Source: Anaerolineales bacterium
GTDB taxonomy: Bacteria; Chloroflexota; Anaerolineae; Anaerolineales; E44-bin32
DNA: 5,372 nt
Assembly (NCBI GenBank): GCA_030668545.1
Contig: DAOUTT010000170.1
Location: 1 to 5,372 of the forward strand
Direction of reading: 5' to 3'
Every line of letters starts with the position of its first letter. The stretch's first letter is position 1. Positions 1 to 5,372 of the stretch are shown here, one piece after another. The position numbers and the translations under genes are program-made. The notes beneath the pieces are model-generated. The model ran no database searches, was not told the DNA's origin, and saw nothing but the letters and a program-made list of their open reading frames with translations.

Positions 1-4
1 CCAG

Positions 5-10
5 TATACT
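5..10 (+). promoter_or_regulatory. Possible -10 box upstream of the hydrolase gene
   Basis: TATACT matches the sigma-70 -10 consensus at five of six positions and lies in an AT-rich stretch 52 bases before the ATG at 63. A -35 box would lie beyond the left edge of the window, so it cannot be checked. AT-rich runs at 12-21 could equally serve. This is a weak call. Confidence 0.2.
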
Positions 11-45
11 GTTTAAATAATTTCAGTTTTCGCGGAGTGGTTCAT

Positions 46-52
46 AGAAAGG
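46..52 (+). promoter_or_regulatory. Ribosome binding site for the hydrolase
   Basis: AGAAAGG lies 10 bases before the ATG at 63 and is a moderate Shine-Dalgarno match. An in-frame TAG at 45-47 overlaps it, so no earlier in-frame start is possible and the ATG at 63 is the first candidate. Confidence 0.45.
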
Positions 53-62
53 CAATATACCA

Positions 63-884
63 ATGGAACGAGTCGCCGCCGTACAAATGAGACCCGAATT
101 ACTTGAAGTCGAAAAGAACCTTCAATCAATCCTCCTCAGCTTCGAAGAGGCAGTAACAGCCGGAGCCAGGCTGGTTGTCTTCCCTGAATGCGCTCTCTCT
201 GGCTATGACTTGAGCCTGGATGAGGCGCAGACAGTAGCTGAGAGCATCCCCGGTCACCTTAGTAAGCGCTTATCGCAAGCCTGCGAAGAACTGGACGCCA
301 CGATTATGGTCGGAATTCTCGAGAGGGACGACAGCGGCCGCATTTTCAATTCAGCGCTCGTCACCGGACCGGATGGAATCCTCGGGCGATATCGGAAAAC
401 CCACTTACCCCACCTTGGCATTGATCGCTTCCTCGCCTCCGGCGAGGAGTTGCTCCCACCGTTAAAGACCCCTATCGGCCGAGTGGGAACGCTCATCTGC
501 TATGATCTGCGTTTTCCTGAGCCTTGTCGTGCGCTCGCACTCATGGGCGCCCAGATCGTATTAATCTCCACTGCCTGGCCCAGCGCCGCCACCCTCTACC
601 CGGATTTTGTCGCCCGGACTAGAGCCGCCGAGAACGGCATCTTCCTCGTAGCCGCCAATCGTATCGGGGAGGAGCATGGTGCGCGCTATCTGGGTCATAG
701 TCTCATCATCGGACCAGACGGCGAAGTTCTGGCACAAGCCGGCGGAGAAGAAGAAACTATCCTCTATGCCGATATCGACCCCTCGCTAGCTGATCAGAAG
801 CGGCGTGTTTTCCTCGCCGGAGAATATGAGCTCGATATCTTCAACGACCGGCGCCCCAAACTCTACGGTGAAATCGTAAGATAA
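63..884 (+). CDS. Carbon-nitrogen hydrolase (nitrilase superfamily)
   Basis: This is a complete 273-residue, probably cytoplasmic enzyme with no signal peptide or membrane segment; its length is normal for a single-domain CN hydrolase. The catalytic triad is visible: Glu42 in FPECALSGY, Lys112 in YRKTHL and Cys146 in ICYDLRFPE. Family members use the Cys thiol to attack amides, carbamoyl groups or nitriles, releasing ammonia or an amine. STAWP near 169-173 and RAAENGIFLVAANR at 187-200 are further family motifs. The sequence looks more like the amidase and omega-amidase-like branches than true nitrilases, but the substrate cannot be read from the sequence. The fourth catalytic Glu usual after the Lys loop is not obvious; Asp121 in LGIDRF lies close to its place. 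The start is the first ATG after an in-frame TAG. No neighbour on the same strand hints at a pathway. Family assignment is secure; substrate is unknown. Confidence 0.93.
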   Translation: MERVAAVQMRPELLEVEKNLQSILLSFEEAVTAGARLVVFPECALSGYDLSLDEAQTVAESIPGHLSKRLSQACEELDATIMVGILERDDSGRIFNSALVTGPDGILGRYRKTHLPHLGIDRFLASGEELLPPLKTPIGRVGTLICYDLRFPEPCRALALMGAQIVLISTAWPSAATLYPDFVARTRAAENGIFLVAANRIGEEHGARYLGHSLIIGPDGEVLAQAGGEEETILYADIDPSLADQKRRVFLAGEYELDIFNDRRPKLYGEIVR

Positions 885-911
885 AAACGTAGGGCATCCA
901 AGATCTCTTCT

Positions 912-942
912 CGCCCCTGTCTATTCAATGCGGACGGGGGCG
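912..942 (+). terminator. Hairpin terminator between convergent genes
   Basis: Arms 912-921 (CGCCCCTGTC) and 933-942 (GACGGGGGCG) form a 10-pair stem, with one G-U wobble, around an 11-base loop. It begins 28 bases after the hydrolase stop codon and is followed by TTCTGTT, a modest T-rich tail in the + direction. Read on the other strand it lies about 40 bases past the ATPase stop but lacks a T run. It is probably the terminator of the hydrolase gene and may also act weakly for the ATPase. Confidence 0.6.
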
Positions 943-982
943 TTCTGTTAACCCGGGGTGAATCTTATCCTGCCATCGATTC

Positions 983-3811
983 CTATGCGGCCCGCGCAAC
1001 CTTCAGTTGTATGCCCATCAGCCATTTGCTTATCTCCGCAACAATGGCGGGGATAAACAACAAAGGCAGTACGATCTGCCATTCAGCCCAACCTAAAGGC
1101 ACGGTGTTGAAAATCGGTTGAAGGAAAGGGATATAGATAACGGCGAGCAATAACAGCATCGACGATGTCACCGCATAGAGCATCCACTTGTTGCTGAAAA
1201 GCCCGATCTTATGCAAGGGATAATGTTCCGAGCGTGCGGTGAACGCCCGTAGGAGTTCAGAGAAGGAAAGCGTGGCGAAGGCCATCGTCTTCGCCTCTTC
1301 CGGAATCCCGGGAAAAAGCTGGATACCCATCCAATATGCCGCCAGCGTTACTCCCGCGATCGCCACGGTCTGGATACCTATGTGAATGCGCATCGAGCGG
1401 TTGATCACGGGCTCGTTAGGTGGTCGCGGGGGTTGAACCATAATATCCGGATCCCCTTTTTCCATCCCCAACGCAAGTGCGGGGGCGCCATCTGTGATCA
1501 GGTTAAGCCATAAAAGTTGAATAGGAGTCAGCGGCGAAGGGAGGCCCGCCAGGATGGCAATGAAGATAACCGCGATTTCTGCCATGTTGCAGGACAGTAA
1601 ATAAAAGACAAACTTTCGAATGTTGCTATAGATAACTCGTCCTTGCTCGACGGCATCGACGATGCTGGCGTAATTGTCGTCTGTGAGAACCATGTCCGCC
1701 GCTTCCTTAGCGACATCTGTTCCGGTAACACCCATTGCCACACCGATATCCGCCCGTTTCAACGCCGGAGCATCATTTACACCGTCCCCAGTCATCGCAA
1801 CGATCTCGCCGTGTGATTTCAGCGCATCGACGATGCGAACCTTGTGCTCCGGAGAGACGCGCGCGAAGACACCGGTTGTCGCAATCTTCTCCTTAAGTGC
1901 ATCATCATCCATAGCATCTAGCTGCGATCCTGTCAGGACTCCATGCCCCGGTTGGAGTAGAGCAATCTCTTCGGCAATCTCCTCCGCTGTATCTGGGAAA
2001 TCGCCAGTGATCATCAAAGTACGAATACCCGCCCGGCGTGCCTTCGCGATAGCGGGTTTTACTTGCGGGCGCGGCGGATCGATCATGCCCATCAGGCCAA
2101 CAAATATTAAATCGCGCTCGACCTTCTCCGGTGTTGCATCGTCGGGGACATCGGGTTCCACGCGAAAAGCCACTGCTATGACCCGCAAGGCAGAGCGTGC
2201 CATGCGTGCATTCACCTCATAGATGCTCTCACGGATCTCATCTGTTATTGGTGCAGTTGTATCGTCCATCTTCTGATACTGAGTACACAGGCCTAATACG
2301 ACATCCGGCGCACCTTTTATCGCCGCAATCTCCCACTCACGCAATTCGCTATCGTAGAATGGGCTTGCATCATCCGCCGCCGGATCAACGATCTTATGTA
2401 CCGTTGTCATCCGCTTACGGGAAGAATCAAAGGGGATCTCATCGATCCTTGGATACGCTTCCTCAAGTCTGTCCCGGAAGGCTCCCGCTTTGGCCGCCGC
2501 GATCAATAGCGCCGCCTCTGTTGGATCACCGATTACACGGGAGGTGTCATCCCCATCCTTCGTTGGTTCAGCCTCAATCTGTGCATCGTTCGCTAATGTG
2601 GCGACCCATAAAACCGTCGTCGAGGCGGGATAATCACGCAAGTCCACCACCCCGCCATCAACCTTGAAATCCCCGGTTTGACCAAAACCTCCCCCCGATA
2701 TTTCGAAGGTCGTGCCATCAACCCACATGCGTGTCACGGTCATCTGGTTCTGTGTGAGCGTACCGGTCTTGTCCGAGCAGATCACAGTCGTCGATCCCAA
2801 CGTCTCGACTGAGGAAAGTCGTCGTATGAGTGCATGGCGAGTGATCATCTCCTGCATACCGAGCGCAAGCGTGATCGTCACAACGGCAGCCAATCCCTCC
2901 GGTACAGCTGCAACTGCCAGGCTGACCGCGACCAGGAACATCTCGAGCGCCGGAATCCCGCGAAGCCAGCCGACCCCAAACACAAGTGCACACACGACCA
3001 GAGCGGCTATCCCGAGCACCTTCCCAAGCTGGTCAAGCTTGCGCTGCAACGGAGTCGGTTCCTCCTGCACAGCCTGGAGCATGGCGGCGATCATACCGAT
3101 TTGCGTACGCATTCCTGTGCTGACAACGACGCCGCTACCGCGCCCGTAGGAAACGACTGTCCCGCTGAAGGCCGTATTGCGGCGATCGCCCAGCGCCATA
3201 TCCTGTGTGAGGACGAGGTGAGCATCTTTCGTGACTGGCACGGATTCGCCCGTTAGAGCAGCCTCTTCGATGCGTAAATTGACCGTCTCTATCAGTCTCA
3301 GGTCAGCGGGGATAAAATTCCCTGCCTCTAGAAACACGACATCACCCGGGACCAATTCGCGTGCCGGGCAGGTCTGCCGGCGCCCTTCACGTAGAACAAG
3401 TGCATCCGGAGCGGCAAGCCGCCGGAGTGCGGCTAGCGCCTCCTCAGCCTTGCGCTCTTGGACAACGCCCAGAATGGCATTTAATACCACAATGGCCAAG
3501 ATGGCAGCGGCTTCGATGTAGTCACCGAGGAGCGCAGCAGCAAGGGCGGCAACGATGAGAACAATGACGATGAAATTCTTGAATTGCTCGAAAATCAGAC
3601 GAAACGGAGAAGGTTTTTCGGCTTCTTCAAGTTCATTGGGGCCGAATTGCTCAAGGCGCCTACGCGCTTCTTCTTTGCTTAACCCTTGTTTGGGCGATGT
3701 TTGGAGCGCATGAACAATTTCCGTTGCCTCCAATACATGCCAAATATCTTCTCCGTTTACGACAGCATCAAGGGGGGGATCAGATGAGGGGATTTCTTCC
3801 ATAGAATCCAA
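983..3811 (-). CDS. Cation-transporting P-type ATPase, Ca2+ type (IIA, SERCA/PMR1-like)
   Basis: A complete 942-residue inner-membrane pump, the usual length for this class. In order: an N-terminal cation-ATPase domain (about 22-78), M1-M2 (about 78-118), an actuator domain with TGES at 187-190, M3-M4 with PEGL at 304-307, phosphorylated Asp347 in DKTGT, nucleotide-binding KGAPD at 499-503, TGD at 602-604, TGDGVND at 674-680, then M5-M10 (about 731-928). Family members couple ATP hydrolysis to cation export. Residues matching the SERCA Ca2+ ligands are all present: Glu305 (M4), Asn742 and Glu745 (M5), Asn770, Thr773 and Asp774 (M6), and Glu852 (M8). Ca2+ is therefore the favoured substrate, though Na+ or Mn2+ cannot be excluded. 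There is no C-terminal calmodulin-type extension. The start is TTG at 3811 with GGAG nine bases upstream; ATG at 3802 would give 939 residues. It is convergent with the hydrolase and probably monocistronic. Confidence 0.95.
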   Translation of the reverse strand: MDSMEEIPSSDPPLDAVVNGEDIWHVLEATEIVHALQTSPKQGLSKEEARRRLEQFGPNELEEAEKPSPFRLIFEQFKNFIVIVLIVAALAAALLGDYIEAAAILAIVVLNAILGVVQERKAEEALAALRRLAAPDALVLREGRRQTCPARELVPGDVVFLEAGNFIPADLRLIETVNLRIEEAALTGESVPVTKDAHLVLTQDMALGDRRNTAFSGTVVSYGRGSGVVVSTGMRTQIGMIAAMLQAVQEEPTPLQRKLDQLGKVLGIAALVVCALVFGVGWLRGIPALEMFLVAVSLAVAAVPEGLAAVVTITLALGMQEMITRHALIRRLSSVETLGSTTVICSDKTGTLTQNQMTVTRMWVDGTTFEISGGGFGQTGDFKVDGGVVDLRDYPASTTVLWVATLANDAQIEAEPTKDGDDTSRVIGDPTEAALLIAAAKAGAFRDRLEEAYPRIDEIPFDSSRKRMTTVHKIVDPAADDASPFYDSELREWEIAAIKGAPDVVLGLCTQYQKMDDTTAPITDEIRESIYEVNARMARSALRVIAVAFRVEPDVPDDATPEKVERDLIFVGLMGMIDPPRPQVKPAIAKARRAGIRTLMITGDFPDTAEEIAEEIALLQPGHGVLTGSQLDAMDDDALKEKIATTGVFARVSPEHKVRIVDALKSHGEIVAMTGDGVNDAPALKRADIGVAMGVTGTDVAKEAADMVLTDDNYASIVDAVEQGRVIYSNIRKFVFYLLSCNMAEIAVIFIAILAGLPSPLTPIQLLWLNLITDGAPALALGMEKGDPDIMVQPPRPPNEPVINRSMRIHIGIQTVAIAGVTLAAYWMGIQLFPGIPEEAKTMAFATLSFSELLRAFTARSEHYPLHKIGLFSNKWMLYAVTSSMLLLLAVIYIPFLQPIFNTVPLGWAEWQIVLPLLFIPAIVAEISKWLMGIQLKVARAA

Positions 3812-3820
3812 TTTACATTA

Positions 3821-3824
3821 CTCC
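3821..3824 (-). promoter_or_regulatory. Ribosome binding site that favours a TTG start for the ATPase
   Basis: On the minus strand GGAG lies nine bases before the TTG at 3811-3809 but 18 bases before the in-frame ATG at 3802-3800. This spacing favours TTG. An in-frame TAA at 3820-3818 limits the start to these two codons. An out-of-frame ATG immediately followed by TAA (3818-3813) lies between the GGAG and the TTG. Confidence 0.5.
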
Positions 3825-3862
3825 AAAACATACCTTCGAGGCATGGGTGCCCTGGCGCGCGA

Positions 3863-3871
3863 ATTATAGCA
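3863..3871 (-). promoter_or_regulatory. Extended -10 promoter of the ATPase gene
   Basis: The minus strand reads TGCTATAAT: a perfect TATAAT (3868-3863) preceded by the TGn extended -10 element (3871-3869). No good -35 hexamer lies at 17-base spacing. TTGTCA at 3897-3892 is close to consensus but 23 bases away, which is too far. Extended -10 promoters can work without a -35. Transcription would start near 3856, giving a leader of about 45 bases before the TTG codon, consistent with a promoter dedicated to the ATPase. Confidence 0.6.
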
Positions 3872-3872
3872 C

Positions 3873-3925
3873 GCTGACGTCTGGATTCTGCTGACAACCA
3901 CAGCATAATTAGCCGACAAGCTGAC
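3873..3925. repeat. Cluster of GCTGAC boxes upstream of the ATPase promoter
   Basis: The + strand hexamer GCTGAC occurs at 3873-3878, 3890-3895 and 3920-3925, with a variant GCCGAC at 3912-3917. The first two are 17 bases apart, and the first lies just upstream of the extended -10 element. The layout could be direct-repeat binding sites for a regulator of the pump, but the units are short and chance recurrence is possible. Confidence 0.3.
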
Positions 3926-4054
3926 CCGCGCGTATGTCCATTACATGGTTGGTTTTTATGGTTCTCCTCCAAATTGTGTGGGTGACCAAACGGATTGTCA
4001 CTGCTCAACCCCAAGCCATTTTTTAATGCGTTGGGGCCGGTTCGATCGTTGTCA

Positions 4055-4087
4055 GGGGGTGTGTGAGCAGACTTGCAGTGCACCCCC
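4055..4087. repeat. Imperfect G5/C5 hairpin
   Basis: GGGGGTGTGT (4055-4064) can pair with GTGCACCCCC (4078-4087) around a 13-base loop. Seven pairs are Watson-Crick and the three next to the loop are G-U wobbles. No T run follows on either strand, so it is not a convincing terminator; its role is unknown. Confidence 0.35.
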
Positions 4088-4102
4088 TTCTGAATGGCTA
4101 GT

Positions 4103-4166
4103 AATGCAATCCACATACGCCCGAGTTCCAAAGCCGGTTTCTGTCTAATCCGATCTGGATTGCATT
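4103..4166. repeat. 14-base inverted repeat with 36-base spacer
   Basis: AATGCAATCCACAT (4103-4116) and the reverse complement of 4153-4166 (AATGCAATCCAGAT) agree at 13 of 14 positions, the outer 11 perfectly. The 36-base spacer contains no recognised motif. It could form an RNA or DNA stem, be a two-site operator, or be the collapsed ends of a small mobile element. No flanking target-site duplication is evident. Confidence 0.5.
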
Positions 4167-4254
4167 TCAAGGGGAATAAGAGTCCGAGATAGCGATATTT
4201 CCACATATTCGGATTTGCATGGTCGGTTTGAACTGAGAGCTTGATGTTTGATCC

Positions 4255-4310
4255 GGGGGGTGTGCTCCACGCTTCGCTCTGAGTGCTTCGCGAGGGGAGT
4301 GGAGTCCCCC
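4255..4310. repeat. Long interrupted palindrome, first half of a REP/MITE-like element
   Basis: Three nested stem segments face each other: GGGGG 4256-4260 with CCCCC 4306-4310, CTCCAC 4265-4270 with GTGGAG 4299-4304, and CTTCGC 4272-4277 with GCGAGG 4290-4295 (one wobble). They enclose a 12-base loop. Together with the adjoining palindrome, whose C5 run it shares, this has the look of a dispersed structured repeat. Copies elsewhere in the genome cannot be tested from this window. Confidence 0.45.
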
Positions 4311-4339
4311 ACAGTCCCCCTTTGGGGGATTTAGGGGGA
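4305..4339. repeat. Double C5/G5 palindrome, REP-like
   Basis: Two TCCCCC units (4305-4310 and 4315-4320) are mirrored by two GGGGGA units (4324-4329 and 4334-4339) around a TTT loop, separated by ACAG on the left and TTTA on the right. The 16-base arms pair except within the four-base separators. Repeats with CCCCCTAAATCCCCC-like units are, from memory, common in intergenic DNA of several environmental bacterial phyla. It lies about 160 bases past the TreT stop and could slow or end transcription, but no T run follows it. Confidence 0.55.
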
Positions 4340-4402
4340 AGTAAAGAAAATCATCAACTCTTCAGCGGTCTATCTATTCGATAATAAGCGCAAACCTCAA
4401 GG

Positions 4403-4419
4403 CGCAGGCTGTGCCTGCG
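4403..4419. repeat. Short perfect hairpin downstream of the trehalose synthase
   Basis: CGCAGGC (4403-4409) and GCCTGCG (4413-4419) are perfect complements around a TGT loop. It lies 79 bases past the stop of the minus-strand trehalose synthase. The following minus-strand sequence (CCTTGAGGTTTG) is not a U tract, so intrinsic termination is doubtful. It could protect the 3' end of the mRNA or be a small REP unit. Confidence 0.4.
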
Positions 4420-4497
4420 ACCAAAAGCAGAGCTTCCTGACTCCACATATAGCTAAAGCCGCGTCTTGATAGAAATGAGAAGCAAGCCAAGCGATGT

Positions 4498-5372
4498 TTA
4501 TAAGCTCAGGATCAAATCAATGTAATCCAGCAAATGTCCCGTTATCAGGAAATGATCGCGGACGTGCTTCTTAGCCTGTTGGCCCAATTCCTGGGCCAGG
4601 CTTTTATCTTCAAGCAGTGCGATTATTTTCTCCGCGAATCCATCATAGTCATGAGGCTCGAGCAGGTAGCCAGTGACGCCATCAACCATCTGGGTCGGGA
4701 TCCCGCCAACATTGGAAGCGACCACCGGGGTTCCCTTCCACATCGCTTCGGTGATCACGAGCCCAAACCCTTCGCGCGTCGACTTTTGGATCACAATATC
4801 CGAGATGCGCTGCATAACATTGACGAGGATCGGATCATCCCCGCGCACAAAGAGGACATCGCCCCGAGCGAGGAAATCTTTGGCAACTTCTGTCATCTGT
4901 GCCAGGATCCTTGCCCCCTCCGGATCGTCGCTGGCCATGTTGTATACAAATATTAAACGGCAATCGACTTGCTCTTTGACACGATCAAAAACCTTCAAAA
5001 CACCTTCTGGGTCCTTCCAGGGATCGAAGCGCGAAACCTGGGTGATAATCGGCTTATCCGTTGGAATCTTATGCTGGGTTAGATACTCCTCGATCACCTG
5101 GTCGGGGAGGTCCATATTCTTCGGGGAAAGAGGGTCGATGGAGGGGGATATGAGATCTTGCTCGATCGCAAGATCAGGGACCTTATAATCCTCAGAGGAG
5201 ACGATCATGCGGTCGTATTCAACAACGTAGGGTTCCATGAAAGCCCAAGCCTGAGGGTTCGGTTTCGTAATGTCAATATGGCAGCGCCAGACCCAGGGAG
5301 ATGTGTGTGGTATGTGACGAACCAACGCGCAAGGCTGTGGATCATGAATGATGACATAGTCATGATCGAGAA
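4498..5372 (-). CDS. treT: Trehalose synthase TreT, GT4 glycosyltransferase (5' end outside window)
   Basis: The frame stays open to the right edge, giving 290 visible C-terminal residues; TreT proteins are about 410-420 long, so roughly 120 are missing. TreT enzymes transfer glucose from an NDP-glucose to free glucose, giving trehalose in one step in the cytoplasm. Counting from the first whole codon (5370-5368), visible motifs are HDPQP (9-13), SPWVWRCHID (24-33), SRFDPWK (113-119, nucleotide-sugar binding) and the GT4 E-x7-E pair Glu200 and Glu208 in REGFGLVITEAMWKGTPVV. WVWRCHID, ITQVSRFDPWK and the IREGFGL-like stretch are the pattern I recall from archaeal and bacterial TreT. The TTG at 5325-5323 is an internal Leu codon, since the conserved HDPQP lies upstream of it. 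The stop is TAA at 4500-4498, followed by 686 bases before the ATPase, so it is probably a separate transcript. Another GT4 role is possible but less likely. Confidence 0.87.
   Translation of the reverse strand, partial: LDHDYVIIHDPQPCALVRHIPHTSPWVWRCHIDITKPNPQAWAFMEPYVVEYDRMIVSSEDYKVPDLAIEQDLISPSIDPLSPKNMDLPDQVIEEYLTQHKIPTDKPIITQVSRFDPWKDPEGVLKVFDRVKEQVDCRLIFVYNMASDDPEGARILAQMTEVAKDFLARGDVLFVRGDDPILVNVMQRISDIVIQKSTREGFGLVITEAMWKGTPVVASNVGGIPTQMVDGVTGYLLEPHDYDGFAEKIIALLEDKSLAQELGQQAKKHVRDHFLITGHLLDYIDLILSL

Larger units (their letters stand above)
3812..4497. other. Long intergenic region without a supported gene
   Basis: This 686-base gap separates the trehalose synthase from the ATPase on the same strand. 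Open frames in it (149 codons on the minus strand from 4206, 67 codons on the plus strand from 3945) encode Cys-, His- and Trp-rich sequence with no recognisable domain; the longer one runs through the ATPase promoter and start. The first 120 bases hold the ATPase promoter and leader. The rest holds inverted repeats at 4055-4087, 4103-4166, 4255-4339 and 4403-4419. No tRNA, riboswitch or CRISPR pattern was seen. Confidence 0.7.

Noticed and set aside
1674..2222. 182-codon open frame on the plus strand
   Set aside because: It lies wholly antisense to the ATPase motifs TGD and TGDGVND. The product is low-complexity Ser/Ala/Thr/Arg-rich sequence typical of a shadow frame.
3909..3970. Strong GGAGGAG (3970-3964, minus strand) upstream of a 10-codon ATG frame
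   Set aside because: The spacing to the ATG is over 20 bases, the frame is tiny, and it lies upstream of the better-supported ATPase promoter, so a leader peptide is not supported.
4036..4056. GGTTCGATC resembling a tRNA T-loop
   Set aside because: The flanking bases do not form a T stem and no acceptor or anticodon arms fit around it.
3757..4206. 149-codon open frame on the minus strand overlapping the start of the ATPase
   Set aside because: The product is rich in Cys, His, Trp and Pro with no known domain. It runs through the ATPase promoter and overlaps the pump N-terminus out of frame, and there is no clear ribosome binding site.
4534..5188. Two plus-strand open frames of 140 and 171 codons
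   Set aside because: Both are antisense to the conserved trehalose synthase frame and have no recognisable domain.
5323..5325. TTG as the start of the trehalose synthase
   Set aside because: The upstream in-frame codons encode a conserved HDPQP-containing segment that continues to the window edge, so the TTG is internal and the gene is cut by the window.

Overview
The window holds two complete protein-coding genes and one truncated gene, plus a 686-base non-coding gap with several inverted repeats. It looks like a bacterial chromosome of moderate G+C. A free-standing trehalose synthase of the TreT type and runs of C5/G5 palindromes would suit a Chloroflexota-like or other free-living environmental bacterium. 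That is a guess from style; no ribosomal or other phylogenetic marker is present.

Layout: positions 63-884 (+) encode a nitrilase-superfamily carbon-nitrogen hydrolase with the Glu-Lys-Cys triad intact. A GC-rich hairpin at 912-942 sits between it and the convergent next gene. Positions 983-3811 (-) encode a full-length P-type ATPase of the Ca2+ (IIA, SERCA/PMR1-like) type, with all cytoplasmic motifs and all SERCA-like membrane cation ligands. Its likely start is TTG, and an extended -10 promoter lies about 50 bases upstream at 3863-3871. Positions 3812-4497 show no convincing gene. They contain repeated GCTGAC boxes upstream of the ATPase promoter, a 14-base inverted repeat with a 36-base spacer, a cluster of C5/G5 palindromes resembling a dispersed REP/MITE-like repeat, and a short perfect hairpin. 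Positions 4498-5372 (-) encode the C-terminal two thirds or so of a GT4 glycosyltransferase closely resembling TreT; its N-terminus lies outside the window.

The three genes do not form an obvious pathway. The hydrolase is convergent to the others. TreT and the ATPase share a strand but are separated by a long gap with its own promoter, so they are probably separate transcription units. Trehalose synthesis and cation export both fit stress or osmotic homeostasis, but nothing here shows that they work together. I found no sign of a novel multi-gene system. The most unusual material is the structured intergenic DNA at 3870-4420.
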